This document shows, piece after piece, positions 54,202-63,562 of a stretch of 63,605 nucleotides of DNA. The DNA lies in NCBI GenBank assembly GCA_945864225.1, contig CAMBAL010000009.1:1-63605 (forward strand). The letters run 5' to 3'. Both the position numbers and the translations under genes were made by a program. This stretch comes from an uncultured Blautia sp. Lineage in GTDB: Bacteria; Bacillota; Clostridia; Lachnospirales; Lachnospiraceae. Numbering within the stretch: position 1 is the stretch's first letter; each line of letters starts with the position of its first letter. The notes under the pieces were generated by a model that did not search any database, was not told the DNA's origin, and saw only the letters and a program-made list of their open reading frames with translations.

Positions 54202-56343
54202 ATGAATATCATGTTGGTAATTCTGGTATTTTATCCATTTCTGGGCGGACTCCTTTCTTATGCGGCTGGAAGATGCCGTGAGGAATACCGCGATTATGTG
54301 GCGGAATTTGTGGTGATCAGTGAATTTGCGCTGGCAGCAGTGCTGGCGGGAATGAGTCTTGGAGGCGGATGGGGAAATGTGGCTTCCGGGGAACTGTCAG
54401 GAGCCGGGAGTTCTGTGCTGGAACATGTCAGCGAGGGAGCTGCCAGGATATTTGCCCAGGTACACATCCCGGAAATCTGCGGATTTGGACTGCATTTTAC
54501 ACTGGACGGATTCCGTGTGATCTACAGTGTGATTGCAGCCCTGATGTGGATGATGACGATACTTTTGTCCAGAGAATATTTCCGTCATCACGAAAACAGG
54601 AACCGGTTTTATCTGTTTCTTTTGTTAACACTGGGAGCAACGATGGGAGTGTTCCTGTCAGCGGATCTGTACACAACGTTTATCTTTTTTGAAATTATGT
54701 CCTTTACTTCCTATGTCTGGGTGGCACAGGAAGAAAATGCGGAGTCTCTCCGGGCAGCAGCTACCTATCTGGCAGTTGCGGTGATTGGAGGTCTGGTGAT
54801 GCTCATGGGACTGTTCCTGCTTTACCGGGAACTGGGAACCATGGTGATTTCCGAATTGCTGCCTGCAGCGAAGGCATGTGAGAATAAGGATGCACTTTAT
54901 GCGGCAGGTGCCTGTATGCTTGTGGGCTTTGGTGCAAAAGCCGGAGCATTTCCGCTTCACATCTGGCTGCCGAAAGCACATCCGGTTGCACCTGCGCCGG
55001 CATCTGCTCTGCTTTCCGGTATTCTTACAAAAACGGGTATTTTTGGAATTCTGATCATCAGCAGCAATCTGTTTCTTCACGATGCAGCCTGGGGAAATCT
55101 GATTCTGGGAATCGGTGTGCTGACCATGTTCGGCGGAGCTTTGCTTGCAGTATTTTCCATTGACCTGAAGAGGACTCTTGCATGCTCCTCCATGTCACAG
55201 ATTGGTTTTATACTGACAGGAGTGGGTATGCAGGGGCTGCTTGGAGAAGAAAATGCCATGGCTGTGCATGGAACATTTCTTCATATGGTGAATCACTCCA
55301 TGATCAAGCTGGTGCTGTTTATGGCTGCGGGCGTGATTTTCATGAATGTACATGCGCTGAATCTGAATGAGGTTCGGGGTTTCGGAAGGAAAAAACCACT
55401 GCTGAAAGCGATTTTTCTGACAGGGGCACTGGCTATTGGAGGAATTCCGTTCTTTGGCGGATATATCAGCAAAACACTGATCCACGAAAGTATTGTGGAA
55501 TACGGGGGCGGATGGGTGATGCGCGTTGTGGAATATATTTTCCTGTTCAGTGGCGGCCTGACGGTGGCCTATATGACGAAGCTGTATGTGGCGATTTTTG
55601 TGGAAAAGAACGCAAATGCTGAGGTGCAGCGGAAATTTGATCAGATGAAAAAATATATGAACCTGCAGAGTGGTCTGACCCTGGGAATCAGTGCGGCTGT
55701 GCTGCTGATCTGGGGACTGTTTCCGCATACGATGATGGACCGGGCGGCAGAATTGGGACAGGGACTCATGAACCTGGAAGAAACAGGACATGTGGTAGCT
55801 TATTTCAGTCTGAAAAATCTTTCCGGAGCGCTGATCTCCATAAGCATCGGAGCGATTGTTTATCTGTTTGTGATCCGCCGTTATCTGGTGAGAAATCTTT
55901 CGGAGAAGAAGAACAGTGTGAAGTGCTATGTGGATGCATGGCCAAAGTGGCTGGATCTTGAAAATCTGATCTACCGGCCGGTACTTCTTCAGTTCCTGCC
56001 GTTTGTATGCGGGGTGTTCTGCAGAATCGCAGACAGTTTCCTGGAGCTTCTGATTGTTGCTCTGAGGAAGACGATTTATTCGGACAGTCCGCTGCCGCAT
56101 GAACGGCCGGAGGGCAATGCGGTTACGGAATTTGTCGGAAGAGTTCTGAATGGAATCCAGAATCTGGGAAATCGTTTCTGGAACCGCAAAAAACCGGGAA
56201 AGAAGAATTATGTTCATCTGCTGGCTGTTCGGAATGAAGAGTTTAAAGAGACGAATATGATTATCCAGAGAAGTCTGTCGTTCGGACTGATGCTGGTGGG
56301 AATCGGACTTTGTCTGACATTGATCTATATTATCTGGTGGTAA
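54202..56343 (+). CDS. ND5-like antiporter subunit 4 with long C-terminal part
   Basis: A 713-residue protein. The core (about 1-500) has FIFFEIMSFTSYVW (Glu), GAKAGAFPLHIWLPKAHPVA (Lys) and HSMIKLVLFMAAG (Lys). The last 200 residues form further helices and a basic soluble stretch and end in a final membrane helix (LMLVGIGLCLTLIYII), like the lateral arm of NuoL/HyfB proteins. It is the last gene; no hydrogenase or quinone-module genes follow. Confidence 0.92.
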   Translation: MNIMLVILVFYPFLGGLLSYAAGRCREEYRDYVAEFVVISEFALAAVLAGMSLGGGWGNVASGELSGAGSSVLEHVSEGAARIFAQVHIPEICGFGLHFTLDGFRVIYSVIAALMWMMTILLSREYFRHHENRNRFYLFLLLTLGATMGVFLSADLYTTFIFFEIMSFTSYVWVAQEENAESLRAAATYLAVAVIGGLVMLMGLFLLYRELGTMVISELLPAAKACENKDALYAAGACMLVGFGAKAGAFPLHIWLPKAHPVAPAPASALLSGILTKTGIFGILIISSNLFLHDAAWGNLILGIGVLTMFGGALLAVFSIDLKRTLACSSMSQIGFILTGVGMQGLLGEENAMAVHGTFLHMVNHSMIKLVLFMAAGVIFMNVHALNLNEVRGFGRKKPLLKAIFLTGALAIGGIPFFGGYISKTLIHESIVEYGGGWVMRVVEYIFLFSGGLTVAYMTKLYVAIFVEKNANAEVQRKFDQMKKYMNLQSGLTLGISAAVLLIWGLFPHTMMDRAAELGQGLMNLEETGHVVAYFSLKNLSGALISISIGAIVYLFVIRRYLVRNLSEKKNSVKCYVDAWPKWLDLENLIYRPVLLQFLPFVCGVFCRIADSFLELLIVALRKTIYSDSPLPHERPEGNAVTEFVGRVLNGIQNLGNRFWNRKKPGKKNYVHLLAVRNEEFKETNMIIQRSLSFGLMLVGIGLCLTLIYIIWW

Positions 56344-56365
56344 GAAAGTCTGTCATGGTATGTAA

Positions 56366-56416
56366 AAAAACAGAGGGATGTTCAAGCTTGGGCATGAAAA
56401 TCTCTCTGTTTTTTAT
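56366..56416. terminator. Terminator of the antiporter operon
   Basis: AAACAGAGGGAT and ATCTCTCTGTTT form the stem, with Ts after it and As before it, so it can work both ways, for the antiporter operon and for the convergent glycosyltransferase gene. Confidence 0.75.
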
Positions 56417-56529
56417 TGTGCTGTAAAACTTCGAAAAACGGATATTTATGCAGTTTTTACTATTGATGGATCTGAATGTTGTCTGCACACGGAATTAGCT
56501 GGTGAGGACCGGTAATTGGTGAAAACCGG

Positions 56530-57294
56530 TCATTTTTTATTGTGCGGAGCAGATGCAGATATCGTCTTATTGATCGTTCGAAAATCCCTGACTGCGTGAA
56601 TTCCGATTTTGGTGATCTTTTTCAGATTAATGGAATTGGTTCCCCCCTGGCGCGGCCGGAAAGTGATGGGGATATATTTTACTGAGCAGTTCTGCTTGAG
56701 ATAGATTACAGGAATCAGTACATTGGGGAGATTAAAACCATCAGGAATCAAATCAATACATTTTTTGAGTGTTTCTGCCTTCATCAAACGGAAAGGCGTG
56801 TTTGCATCCTGAACGGTCACTCCGAAGCAGAGACGAAGGACCAGCTTTAATGTTTTTGTCACAAAGATACGGGATGATCCATCCTGACGGCCTTTTCGGT
56901 TTCCGATTACCAGATCATAATGGTTTCGCTGAGTCCAGAATTCTTCAAATTCCCCGGGAAGTGTCTGACCATCGGAATCTGTCTGAAAAATGTAATCTGC
57001 GCCATGGATCAGGGCATAATGATATCCGTCAAGAATGGTGGGACCATGACCGCTGTTCTTTTTGGTGACTGCCTGTAAAAGAGGACGGGAGCTGGCACAG
57101 TCTTTGACTATTTTGTAGGTGTTGTCCTTGCTGCCGTCATCAATGATCACCAGTCTGGACTGTTGATTGGCATGATGTTTTTCAATGACGGGATACCAGT
57201 CCTCGATGACCTGGCGGATATTTTCCTCCTCGTTATATGCAGGAATGATGATATAAAGTGTGTCCATGGATTTCTGAGATTTTGCGGACGCCAT
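56530..57294 (-). CDS. Family 2 glycosyltransferase (DPM1-like)
   Basis: A 254-residue GT-A fold enzyme. IIIPAYNEEENI is the nucleotide-sugar start, TDSDGQT carries the metal-binding DxD, and FRPRQGGTNSINLKKI is the acceptor loop of polyprenyl-phosphate glycosyltransferases. There is no membrane helix at the end, so it is a soluble single-domain form. Met10 is an alternative start but lacks a ribosome site. Probably it loads mannose or glucose on a lipid carrier. Confidence 0.88.
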   Translation of the reverse strand: MASAKSQKSMDTLYIIIPAYNEEENIRQVIEDWYPVIEKHHANQQSRLVIIDDGSKDNTYKIVKDCASSRPLLQAVTKKNSGHGPTILDGYHYALIHGADYIFQTDSDGQTLPGEFEEFWTQRNHYDLVIGNRKGRQDGSSRIFVTKTLKLVLRLCFGVTVQDANTPFRLMKAETLKKCIDLIPDGFNLPNVLIPVIYLKQNCSVKYIPITFRPRQGGTNSINLKKITKIGIHAVRDFRTINKTISASAPHNKK

Positions 57295-57314
57295 TTTTAC
57301 AATATGATCCTTTC

Positions 57315-58040
57315 TTATAAAAAGCTCTGGATTCCTGCATAAAATGCCGGAATCAGCAGTGCCGGGAGCATGTTACCTACCGGGAATTTTTTGCCAAATG
57401 CAATGTTTATGCCGACACAGAAAATCAACGCGGAACCCACATAGGAAATATCAGAAATCAGCGCAGCACTCATAAAATCACCAAAAGCAGCTGCAGCGCA
57501 GGTGATGAGCCCCTGATAAAGAAACAGGGGAAGTGCGGAGAAGATGACACCTTTTCCCAGTGTGGAAGCAAAAACGATCACAATGACAAAGTCAAGGATT
57601 GCCTTGGCTGTGAGCGTGGAGTAATCGCCGGTCAGACCATCTTTGATGGATCCGACAATTGCCATGGCTCCGATGCAGATCACAAGTGTACAGGTAACGA
57701 AACCCTCGACAAAATGTGTATCATTTTCTGTATGTAATTTTCGTTTCAGAAATTCTCCGAAATTTTCGAGATGGGCTTCAATATCCAGAAGGCTTCCCGC
57801 AAGACTCCCAAGTACCAGAGAAAAAATCAGCAGCATCGTTCCCTGAGAAGACAATGTCCCGTCTTTGATGACCAGCATTTTTTCCATAACGCCGGCAGCT
57901 CCGATGAAAATTGTGGAAATGCCGCAGGCCTGCATGAGAATCTGGCTGTGTTTTTCCGGAATTCCTTTCTTTAAAGTGACTCCGATGAGTCCGCCGGCAA
58001 TGACTGCGGCAGTATTGATGAGTGTACCTAATCCAAACAT
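57315..58040 (-). CDS. DUF554 family membrane protein
   Basis: A 241-residue protein with about seven membrane helices. The GTLINTAAVIAGGLIGVTLK start and the repeated LGSLAGSLLDIE and GAMAIVGSIKDGL lines are those of DUF554 (YdfK/YqgA-like) proteins, whose function is unknown. It lies 20 bp upstream of the glycosyltransferase on the same strand, so the two are cotranscribed. Confidence 0.9.
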   Translation of the reverse strand: MFGLGTLINTAAVIAGGLIGVTLKKGIPEKHSQILMQACGISTIFIGAAGVMEKMLVIKDGTLSSQGTMLLIFSLVLGSLAGSLLDIEAHLENFGEFLKRKLHTENDTHFVEGFVTCTLVICIGAMAIVGSIKDGLTGDYSTLTAKAILDFVIVIVFASTLGKGVIFSALPLFLYQGLITCAAAAFGDFMSAALISDISYVGSALIFCVGINIAFGKKFPVGNMLPALLIPAFYAGIQSFL

Positions 58041-58106
58041 GGCTTCCTCACTTTATATGTTTTTAGTTTTGTGCATAGACATGTATGCAGGAGCAGATCT
58101 TTTGAT

Positions 58107-58138
58107 ATCACAGGAAAGTGCCTGGCATTTCCCTGTGG
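58107..58138. repeat. ACAGGAAAGTGC hairpin repeat
   Basis: ATCACAGGAAA and TTTCCCTGTGGT flank GTGCCTGGCA. It is the third copy of the family also at 3406-3442 and 8752-8781. Confidence 0.6.
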
Positions 58139-58276
58139 TACAAAAAATATGTGAAAAACAAACTTTACATATTATACAAAAGTTCTTTGAGAAAGTAAAG
58201 TGACGGTGAGGACAGAATTCGGATGTTTTTGTTTGGTAAAAGAACCGTTTATTTTGTTATATAATCATTTTATGCT

Positions 58277-58305
58277 GTAGAGCGTGTTTGAAAACTGCTT
58301 TCCGG
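58277..58305 (+). repeat. Arm of the dispersed 75-bp palindromic repeat
   Basis: TAGAGCGTGTTTGAAAACTG, then CTTTCCGG, matches the repeat start. It sits just after the esterase stop. Confidence 0.6.
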
Positions 58306-58308
58306 AAA

Positions 58309-59577
58309 TTATTTATGGTGAGCGGCAAGCCATTCCAGAATGGTAACGGTTTTGCCATTGATTGTTACAGGGCTTCCGTCAAAGTCTTCCGTACAGCGGT
58401 TGTCCAGCATAGGAACCCATGCCCAGTGACCGACATATTCGAATGGCTTTCCGTCTTCCAGAAAATATTTGCCGGAAGGATCCGTAATATTGTCATAATA
58501 GGTAAAATGAACATCTCCGGCACCTGCTGCCATAATGCGCTGATAGGTGGGAAGTACATAATCTTCCGGTGCTACGACAGGGTCGTTTTTGGCATGGACA
58601 AACCAGATCGGGATTCCTGCCAGAGTGCGGATATCATCATCGCTCATGGCTTTGTCATACATAGCCTCACATACCGGATAAGCGGCAGCATATCTGTCAG
58701 GGTTGCGAAGAAGCATACGTACCGTCATAAAACCGCCATTGGAGCAGCCGCCGATATAGATTCGGGAGGTATCAATGTCCGAATGTTCTTTTACAAAGTC
58801 CCCGATCAATGCTTCCAGACCTTCGGTATACATGGAAATGCCTGTTGTGGTATATTCCCCGGAACCGTTGTCCATCCACATGGTAGGACACTGGGGAGCC
58901 AAAAGCAGTGCCTTGCCGAAGTAAGCCTGTATTTCCGGAGAAATCAGATTAACAACTTTGTTGCCGACAGCTGCGACGGCAGTGTCTTTGCCGCCTTCTC
59001 CTGCTCCATGAAGCCAGATGATGAGCGGAACCTTTTCTCCTGTTTCTGTTTCCGGTTCATAATATACATAAGAAAGAGGCATGTCCGGATGGGCGTGAAA
59101 GCCTTCTTTCAGCCATTCCCCATAGATGATGCGGTTGCCGTCATCCTGATCAAAAATCAGATCAGTCAGGGTACTTTCGGAAAGGATCAGAGGTTTCTGC
59201 TGAGTGATGGTATAGTGGAAGTTCACAAAAACATTGTGGTCACCGTCAAAACGGATAATAGATCCAAGATTATCACGAGGGTCGCAGTAAAGTTCCAGTG
59301 TCAGGTAAGTTCCGTCATTGCAGGAAGTTCCATTTTTGTCCGATGAATAAATGGCGGTAATTTTCCGTTCGCCTTCCATGGGATCTTCCATTTGTTCGCC
59401 CATAAATGCAGGCCATTCATAATCTTCGCCTTTGACAGAGGTGCGTTTGGCAAATACTGTAAACATGTCTGTTTCCAGATGTGCTCCTTTCAGAGATGTT
59501 CCGACATTGAGAATTACCTTGCTGACGTGCGGGCCAAAATCAAAAACTTCTGTGATGGTTTGATAGTGATGATTCAT
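58309..59577 (-). CDS. Two-domain carbohydrate esterase-like alpha/beta hydrolase
   Basis: A 422-residue protein without a signal peptide. Residues 1 to about 150 are beta-rich, like the Ig-like head of Est-type esterases. The rest is an alpha/beta hydrolase: the oxyanion line LIIWLHGAGEGG, nucleophile Ser in GGCSNGGFM, Asp in HAKNDPVV and His in YVGHWAWVP. This fits the PHB depolymerase/feruloyl-acetyl esterase class that acts on plant glycans. The start at 59577 is set by GGAGG; an upstream in-frame start would run into the dispersed repeat. Confidence 0.87.
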   Translation of the reverse strand: MNHHYQTITEVFDFGPHVSKVILNVGTSLKGAHLETDMFTVFAKRTSVKGEDYEWPAFMGEQMEDPMEGERKITAIYSSDKNGTSCNDGTYLTLELYCDPRDNLGSIIRFDGDHNVFVNFHYTITQQKPLILSESTLTDLIFDQDDGNRIIYGEWLKEGFHAHPDMPLSYVYYEPETETGEKVPLIIWLHGAGEGGKDTAVAAVGNKVVNLISPEIQAYFGKALLLAPQCPTMWMDNGSGEYTTTGISMYTEGLEALIGDFVKEHSDIDTSRIYIGGCSNGGFMTVRMLLRNPDRYAAAYPVCEAMYDKAMSDDDIRTLAGIPIWFVHAKNDPVVAPEDYVLPTYQRIMAAGAGDVHFTYYDNITDPSGKYFLEDGKPFEYVGHWAWVPMLDNRCTEDFDGSPVTINGKTVTILEWLAAHHK

Positions 59578-59652
59578 AATAATACCTCCGGAAATTTTAT
59601 GGTTATTTGTTGTATGAGGAGGGATAAAAGTGGTTGCCTCCCATAATGCCTC

Positions 59653-59727
59653 AGCGCTTGTTTGAAAATTCATTACTGTCATCTGCGCACTCCCGTTTTG
59701 CAGGAAAGTAATTTTCAAACACACTCC
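59653..59727. repeat. Full copy of the dispersed palindromic repeat
   Basis: The left arm is GCGCTTGTTTGAAAATT (59655-59670) and the right arm AATTTTCAAACACACTCC (59710-59727), with about 40 bases between. It can fold into one long hairpin. It is the best preserved palindrome of the family. Confidence 0.75.
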
Positions 59728-59880
59728 AGGATTTTTCATGCAAGTATGAAAATTATGATATTAATTTTGTTATTATTATATATGTAACGGGTTTGTAAAT
59801 AAAGAGGATTTTGCTGAAATTGTGTAAAGGAAAAAGGATTGAAAAAGCAGTGTGAAAAGGGACGTAAAAAGAAGGAGGGC

Positions 59881-59955
59881 CGGACCCTTGCGGAGTCCGG
59901 CAAGTATGAAAAAGAAAAAATAGTATGAGGAGTGGCGGAGGCCACATCCAAATTG
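59881..59955. other. Two hairpins in the esterase-MATE gap
   Basis: GCCGGAC...GTCCGGC (59878-59901) and GTGGC...GCCAC (59931-59944) follow a purine-rich stretch. Nothing else is recognised in the gap apart from the repeats. Confidence 0.35.
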
Positions 59956-60091
59956 TCTAATCTATGTAAAAAAGCTTTCGCTTTATTTGCTTAATAATAT
60001 ACCGTCCAAATGTGATGAAAGTGTGAGAAAGATTTGAAAAAAAGATGATGGTTTTCTAAAAAACTTCTAAAATGTGATGAAAACTATAAAT

Positions 60092-60164
60092 GAGCAAATT
60101 TGAAAAATTTCCCGCAAAGTGGGGCGTGCATCTGTCGGGAATGAATTTTCAAACACGCTCTAGA
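60092..60164 (-). repeat. Full copy of the dispersed palindromic repeat
   Basis: Read on the minus strand: TAGAGCGTGTTTGAAAATT, then CCGACAGATGCACG in the middle and TTTTTCAAATTTGCTCA at the other end. The ends are imperfect inverted repeats. The middle shares about 15 bases with the copy at 44375-44427. Confidence 0.7.
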
Positions 60165-60327
60165 GTCTGTTATATGCGGACAATAAGAAGCCTATAGACG
60201 ATTAATGTCTGTACAATGCACACAATTAATCATGAGTTTTGTTCACCTTTCAGTATTTGCTCATTTATAGATGAAAATATAATAGAAAATGCAATATAAA
60301 AATATGATATAAAATGTGATATAAGGC

Positions 60328-60356
60328 AGGACATTTTATAAAAGTGGTTGTATAAT
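60328..60356 (+). promoter_or_regulatory. Promoter of the intact MATE gene
   Basis: AGGACA (60328-60333), a 17-bp gap and TATAAT (60351-60356), 40 bp before the start codon. Confidence 0.55.
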
Positions 60357-60396
60357 GATTTTACAATAGAGAGAGTAACCGGTGGGAGAGAGGAAA

Positions 60397-61752
60397 ATGA
60401 GAGAACAGACAGAAGTAAAAAAACAGTATTTATTCAGTGACCGGGATCTGCGCAAATTAATTGTGCCATTGTTTATTGAACAGTTTCTGGCGATTTTTGT
60501 GGGGCTTGCGGATTCTATTATGGTTGCCTCTGTGGGAGAAACAGCAGTGTCGGCAGTTTCACTGATCGATACGATTATGGTACTCCTTATTAATATTTTT
60601 ACGGCGCTTGCCACAGGCGGGGCAATCGTGGCCGGGCAGGCTCTGGGGCGGAAGCATCAGGATGACAGCTGTGAGGCGGCGGAGCAGACATTACTTTTTG
60701 CAGCTGCTTTTTCTGTGATTATTATGGTACTTGTGTACGCGGGAAAATGGCTGATACTTCATGTGGTTTTTGGCAAAATCGAACCGGAAGTTATGACAAA
60801 CTGCAATCTGTATCTTATGATTGTAACGGCATCGATTCCATTTCTTGCAGTATATAATACCGGAGCTGCCATGTACCGTGCTATGGGAGATTCCAGGACG
60901 CCTATGCTGATGTCGCTGGTGATGAACGGAATCAATCTGATCGGAAATGCCATTCTTCTTTATGGCCTTGGAAGGGGTGTGGAAGGAGCTGCGATTCCTA
61001 CACTTCTGTCGAGAGTTTTTGCCGGAATCTGGATGCTTTTCCTGATCAGAAATCCTCAGAAAATCATTCATGTGCGTACGATTCTTGGCATTCGTCTGAA
61101 ATGGCCGATACTGAAAAAAATCTTACATATCGGTATTCCGTACAGTATGGAAAACAGCATGTTCCAGCTGGGAAAAATTCTGGTATTAAGTCTGGTTTCC
61201 GGTTTTGGAACAGCTTCTATCGCGGCAAATGCGGTGTGCAACAGTGTCTGTGGATTTGCTATTCTGGGAGGAATGTCCATGGGATATGCATTGTCTTCCG
61301 TAAGTGCGCAGTGTGTCGGAAGCGGGGATTATGAACAGGTCCGGTATTATACCAGAAAATTGATGAGATACTCTTATGGCGGCGTTATCCTGATGAATAT
61401 TATTATTGTAACAGTATTGCCTTTTATCATAGGAATTTATGGACTTTCACCGGAAACAGGCGAGATGGCACGGGAGATTATTGTGTATCATGCGGTGCTT
61501 GCGGTCCTGATCTGGCCGTTGTCGTTCACTCTGCCAAATACACTGAGAGCTGCAAATGATGTGGGATACTGCATGTGGGTTTCCATTATTTCCATGTGGA
61601 TTTTCCGTATTGGCTTTAGTTTTGTACTGGGGAAATATATGGGAATGGGAGTTTTTGGCGTCTGGGTTTCCATGACGATCGACTGGGCTGTGAGAGGCGT
61701 GTTCTTTGTGATTCGTTATCGCGGAAAAACATGGGAGATGAAAAAGGTATAA
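60397..61752 (+). CDS. MATE family efflux transporter
   Basis: A 451-residue, 12-helix drug/sodium or proton antiporter. LIVPLFIEQFLAIFVGLADS and GAAMYRAMGDSRTPM are the family lines, and GMGVFGVWVSMTIDW ends it. It is complete, unlike the MATE gene at 44780. The start at 60397 is directly behind GAGAGG; the GTG at 60382 would put the ribosome site inside the gene. The substrate is unknown. Confidence 0.93.
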   Translation: MREQTEVKKQYLFSDRDLRKLIVPLFIEQFLAIFVGLADSIMVASVGETAVSAVSLIDTIMVLLINIFTALATGGAIVAGQALGRKHQDDSCEAAEQTLLFAAAFSVIIMVLVYAGKWLILHVVFGKIEPEVMTNCNLYLMIVTASIPFLAVYNTGAAMYRAMGDSRTPMLMSLVMNGINLIGNAILLYGLGRGVEGAAIPTLLSRVFAGIWMLFLIRNPQKIIHVRTILGIRLKWPILKKILHIGIPYSMENSMFQLGKILVLSLVSGFGTASIAANAVCNSVCGFAILGGMSMGYALSSVSAQCVGSGDYEQVRYYTRKLMRYSYGGVILMNIIIVTVLPFIIGIYGLSPETGEMAREIIVYHAVLAVLIWPLSFTLPNTLRAANDVGYCMWVSIISMWIFRIGFSFVLGKYMGMGVFGVWVSMTIDWAVRGVFFVIRYRGKTWEMKKV

Positions 61753-61812
61753 AGGAAATTTTGCCGAAAGTGACGGGTGAGAAATCAAATGGGAGAATTG
61801 TTAAAAAATGTG

Positions 61813-61893
61813 GAAGCAAACGGCAGTAAAACCGCAATAAAACAATAGAAGCAAACGGCAGTAAAACTGCAATAAAACAATAGAAGCAAACGG
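61813..61893 (+). repeat. 35-bp tandem repeat before guaA
   Basis: The unit starts GAAGCAAACGGCAGTAAAAC and is present at 61813 and 61848 with one base change; a third partial copy begins at 61883 (GAAGCAAACGG). It lies just before the likely guaA -35 region. Confidence 0.8.
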
Positions 61894-61904
61894 TTTTAAA
61901 AAAA

Positions 61905-61935
61905 TGTTGTAAAATTTTCGGAGCTCCCTTATAAT
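61905..61935 (+). promoter_or_regulatory. Likely guaA promoter
   Basis: TTGTAA (61905-61910), a 19-bp gap and TATAAT (61930-61935). The gap is long, so the -35 call is weak. No purine riboswitch is seen in the 80-bp leader. Confidence 0.5.
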
Positions 61936-62017
61936 GATTGCAGAAACAGTATAAGAATAAAAAGAAATGCAGCAGAAACCTCTTTCCTGCGGCACAACTA
62001 CTTTTAGGAGGAAGACG

Positions 62018-63562
62018 ATGAAGAGAGAGACCGTTGTTGTACTTGACTTTGGTGGACAGTATAATCAGCTGATTGCACGCCGTGTCAGAGAATGCAATGT
62101 ATATTGTGAAATTTATTCCTACAAGACAGACATTCAGAAAATTAAAGATATCCAGCCTAAGGGAATTATCTTTACAGGCGGACCGAACAGCTGTTACGAG
62201 CCGGATTCTCCGACCTATACAAAAGAAATTTTTGAACTGGGAGTTCCGATTCTTGGAATCTGCTATGGCGCTCAGCTGATGATGCACCTTCTTGGTGGCA
62301 AGGTTGAAAAAGCGCCTGTCCGCGAGTATGGTAAGATTGAAGTAAACGTGGATACCAATTCCAAACTCTTTACGAATGTATCTCCGAAAACCATTTGCTG
62401 GATGAGCCACAATGATTATATTTCCAAGGCTGCACCGGGATTTGAGATTTCTGCATGGACCAATGACTGCCCAGTAGCAGGTATGGAGAATATAGATAAG
62501 AATCTTTATGCAATCCAGTTCCATCCGGAAGTTCTTCATACGCAGGAAGGAACCAAGATGCTTTCCAACTTTGTTTACAATGTCTGCGGCTGTGCCGGTG
62601 ACTGGAAAATGGATTCTTTTGTAGAAGATTCCATCAAATCTATTCGTGAAAAAGTAGGCAGCGGCAAGGTTCTCTGTGCCCTGTCCGGCGGTGTGGATTC
62701 TTCTGTTGCAGCAGTTCTTCTGTCAAAAGCAGTCGGCAATCAGCTGACCTGTGTATTTGTAGATCATGGCCTTCTCAGAAAAGACGAAGGTGATGAAGTA
62801 GAAGCTGTTTTTGGCCCGGAAGGTCCGTATGATCTGAACTTTATCCGTGTCAATGCCCAGGAAAGATTCTACAGCAAGCTTGCCGGTGTGACTGAGCCGG
62901 AGAAAAAACGTAAGATCATCGGTGAGGAATTCATTCGTGTATTTGAAGAAGAAGCCAAAAAAATCGGTGCTGTAGATTTCCTTGTACAGGGTACGATTTA
63001 TCCGGACGTAGTTGAGAGCGGTGTAGGCGGCGAATCTACCGTCATCAAATCCCACCACAATGTGGGAGGCCTTCCTGACTATGTAGATTTCAAAGAAATC
63101 ATCGAGCCTCTGCGCAACCTGTTCAAGGACGAAGTGCGCAAAGCCGGTCTGGAACTTGGCATCCCGGATTACCTTGTATTCCGTCAGCCGTTCCCGGGTC
63201 CTGGACTTGGTATCCGTATCATCGGTGAAATCACTGCTGAAAAAGTAAAAATGGTCCAGGAAGCCGATGCCATCTGGCGTGAAGAAATCGCCAAAGCCGG
63301 CTGGGACAAGAAAGTAAACCAGTATTTCGCAGCCCTGACCAATATGAGATCCGTCGGTGTCATGGGTGACGAGAGAACCTATGATTATGCCATCGCTCTG
63401 AGAGCCGTGACCACCACCGATTTCATGACCGCCGAGAGCGCAGAAATCCCGTGGGAAGTAATCGGAAAAACGACCAGCAGGATCGTGAACGAAGTGAAAC
63501 ACGTGAACAGAGTACTTTATGACTGCACGGGGAAACCACCGGCTACAATTGAGTTTGAATAA
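62018..63562 (+). CDS. guaA: GMP synthase (glutamine-hydrolysing)
   Basis: The last step of GMP synthesis: XMP plus glutamine and ATP give GMP. The amidotransferase half (1-190) has the catalytic C82 in GICYGAQ and the His/Glu pair in QFHPEV. The synthetase half has the pyrophosphate loop LSGGVDSS and ends with a dimer domain (PGPGLGIRI ... [10 protein letters not shown]). At 514 residues it is complete. AGGAGG sets the start at 62018; a longer in-frame start has no ribosome site. Confidence 0.98.
   Translation: MKRETVVVLDFGGQYNQLIARRVRECNVYCEIYSYKTDIQKIKDIQPKGIIFTGGPNSCYEPDSPTYTKEIFELGVPILGICYGAQLMMHLLGGKVEKAPVREYGKIEVNVDTNSKLFTNVSPKTICWMSHNDYISKAAPGFEISAWTNDCPVAGMENIDKNLYAIQFHPEVLHTQEGTKMLSNFVYNVCGCAGDWKMDSFVEDSIKSIREKVGSGKVLCALSGGVDSSVAAVLLSKAVGNQLTCVFVDHGLLRKDEGDEVEAVFGPEGPYDLNFIRVNAQERFYSKLAGVTEPEKKRKIIGEEFIRVFEEEAKKIGAVDFLVQGTIYPDVVESGVGGESTVIKSHHNVGGLPDYVDFKEIIEPLRNLFKDEVRKAGLELGIPDYLVFRQPFPGPGLGIRIIGEITAEKVKMVQEADAIWREEIAKAGWDKKVNQYFAALTNMRSVGVMGDERTYDYAIALRAVTTTDFMTAESAEIPWEVIGKTTSRIVNEVKHVNRVLYDCTGKPPATIEFE

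Noticed and set aside
59736-59951. 71-codon minus-strand frame in the esterase-MATE gap
   Set aside because: No ribosome site, no recognisable family, and its translation follows the AT-rich intergenic composition.
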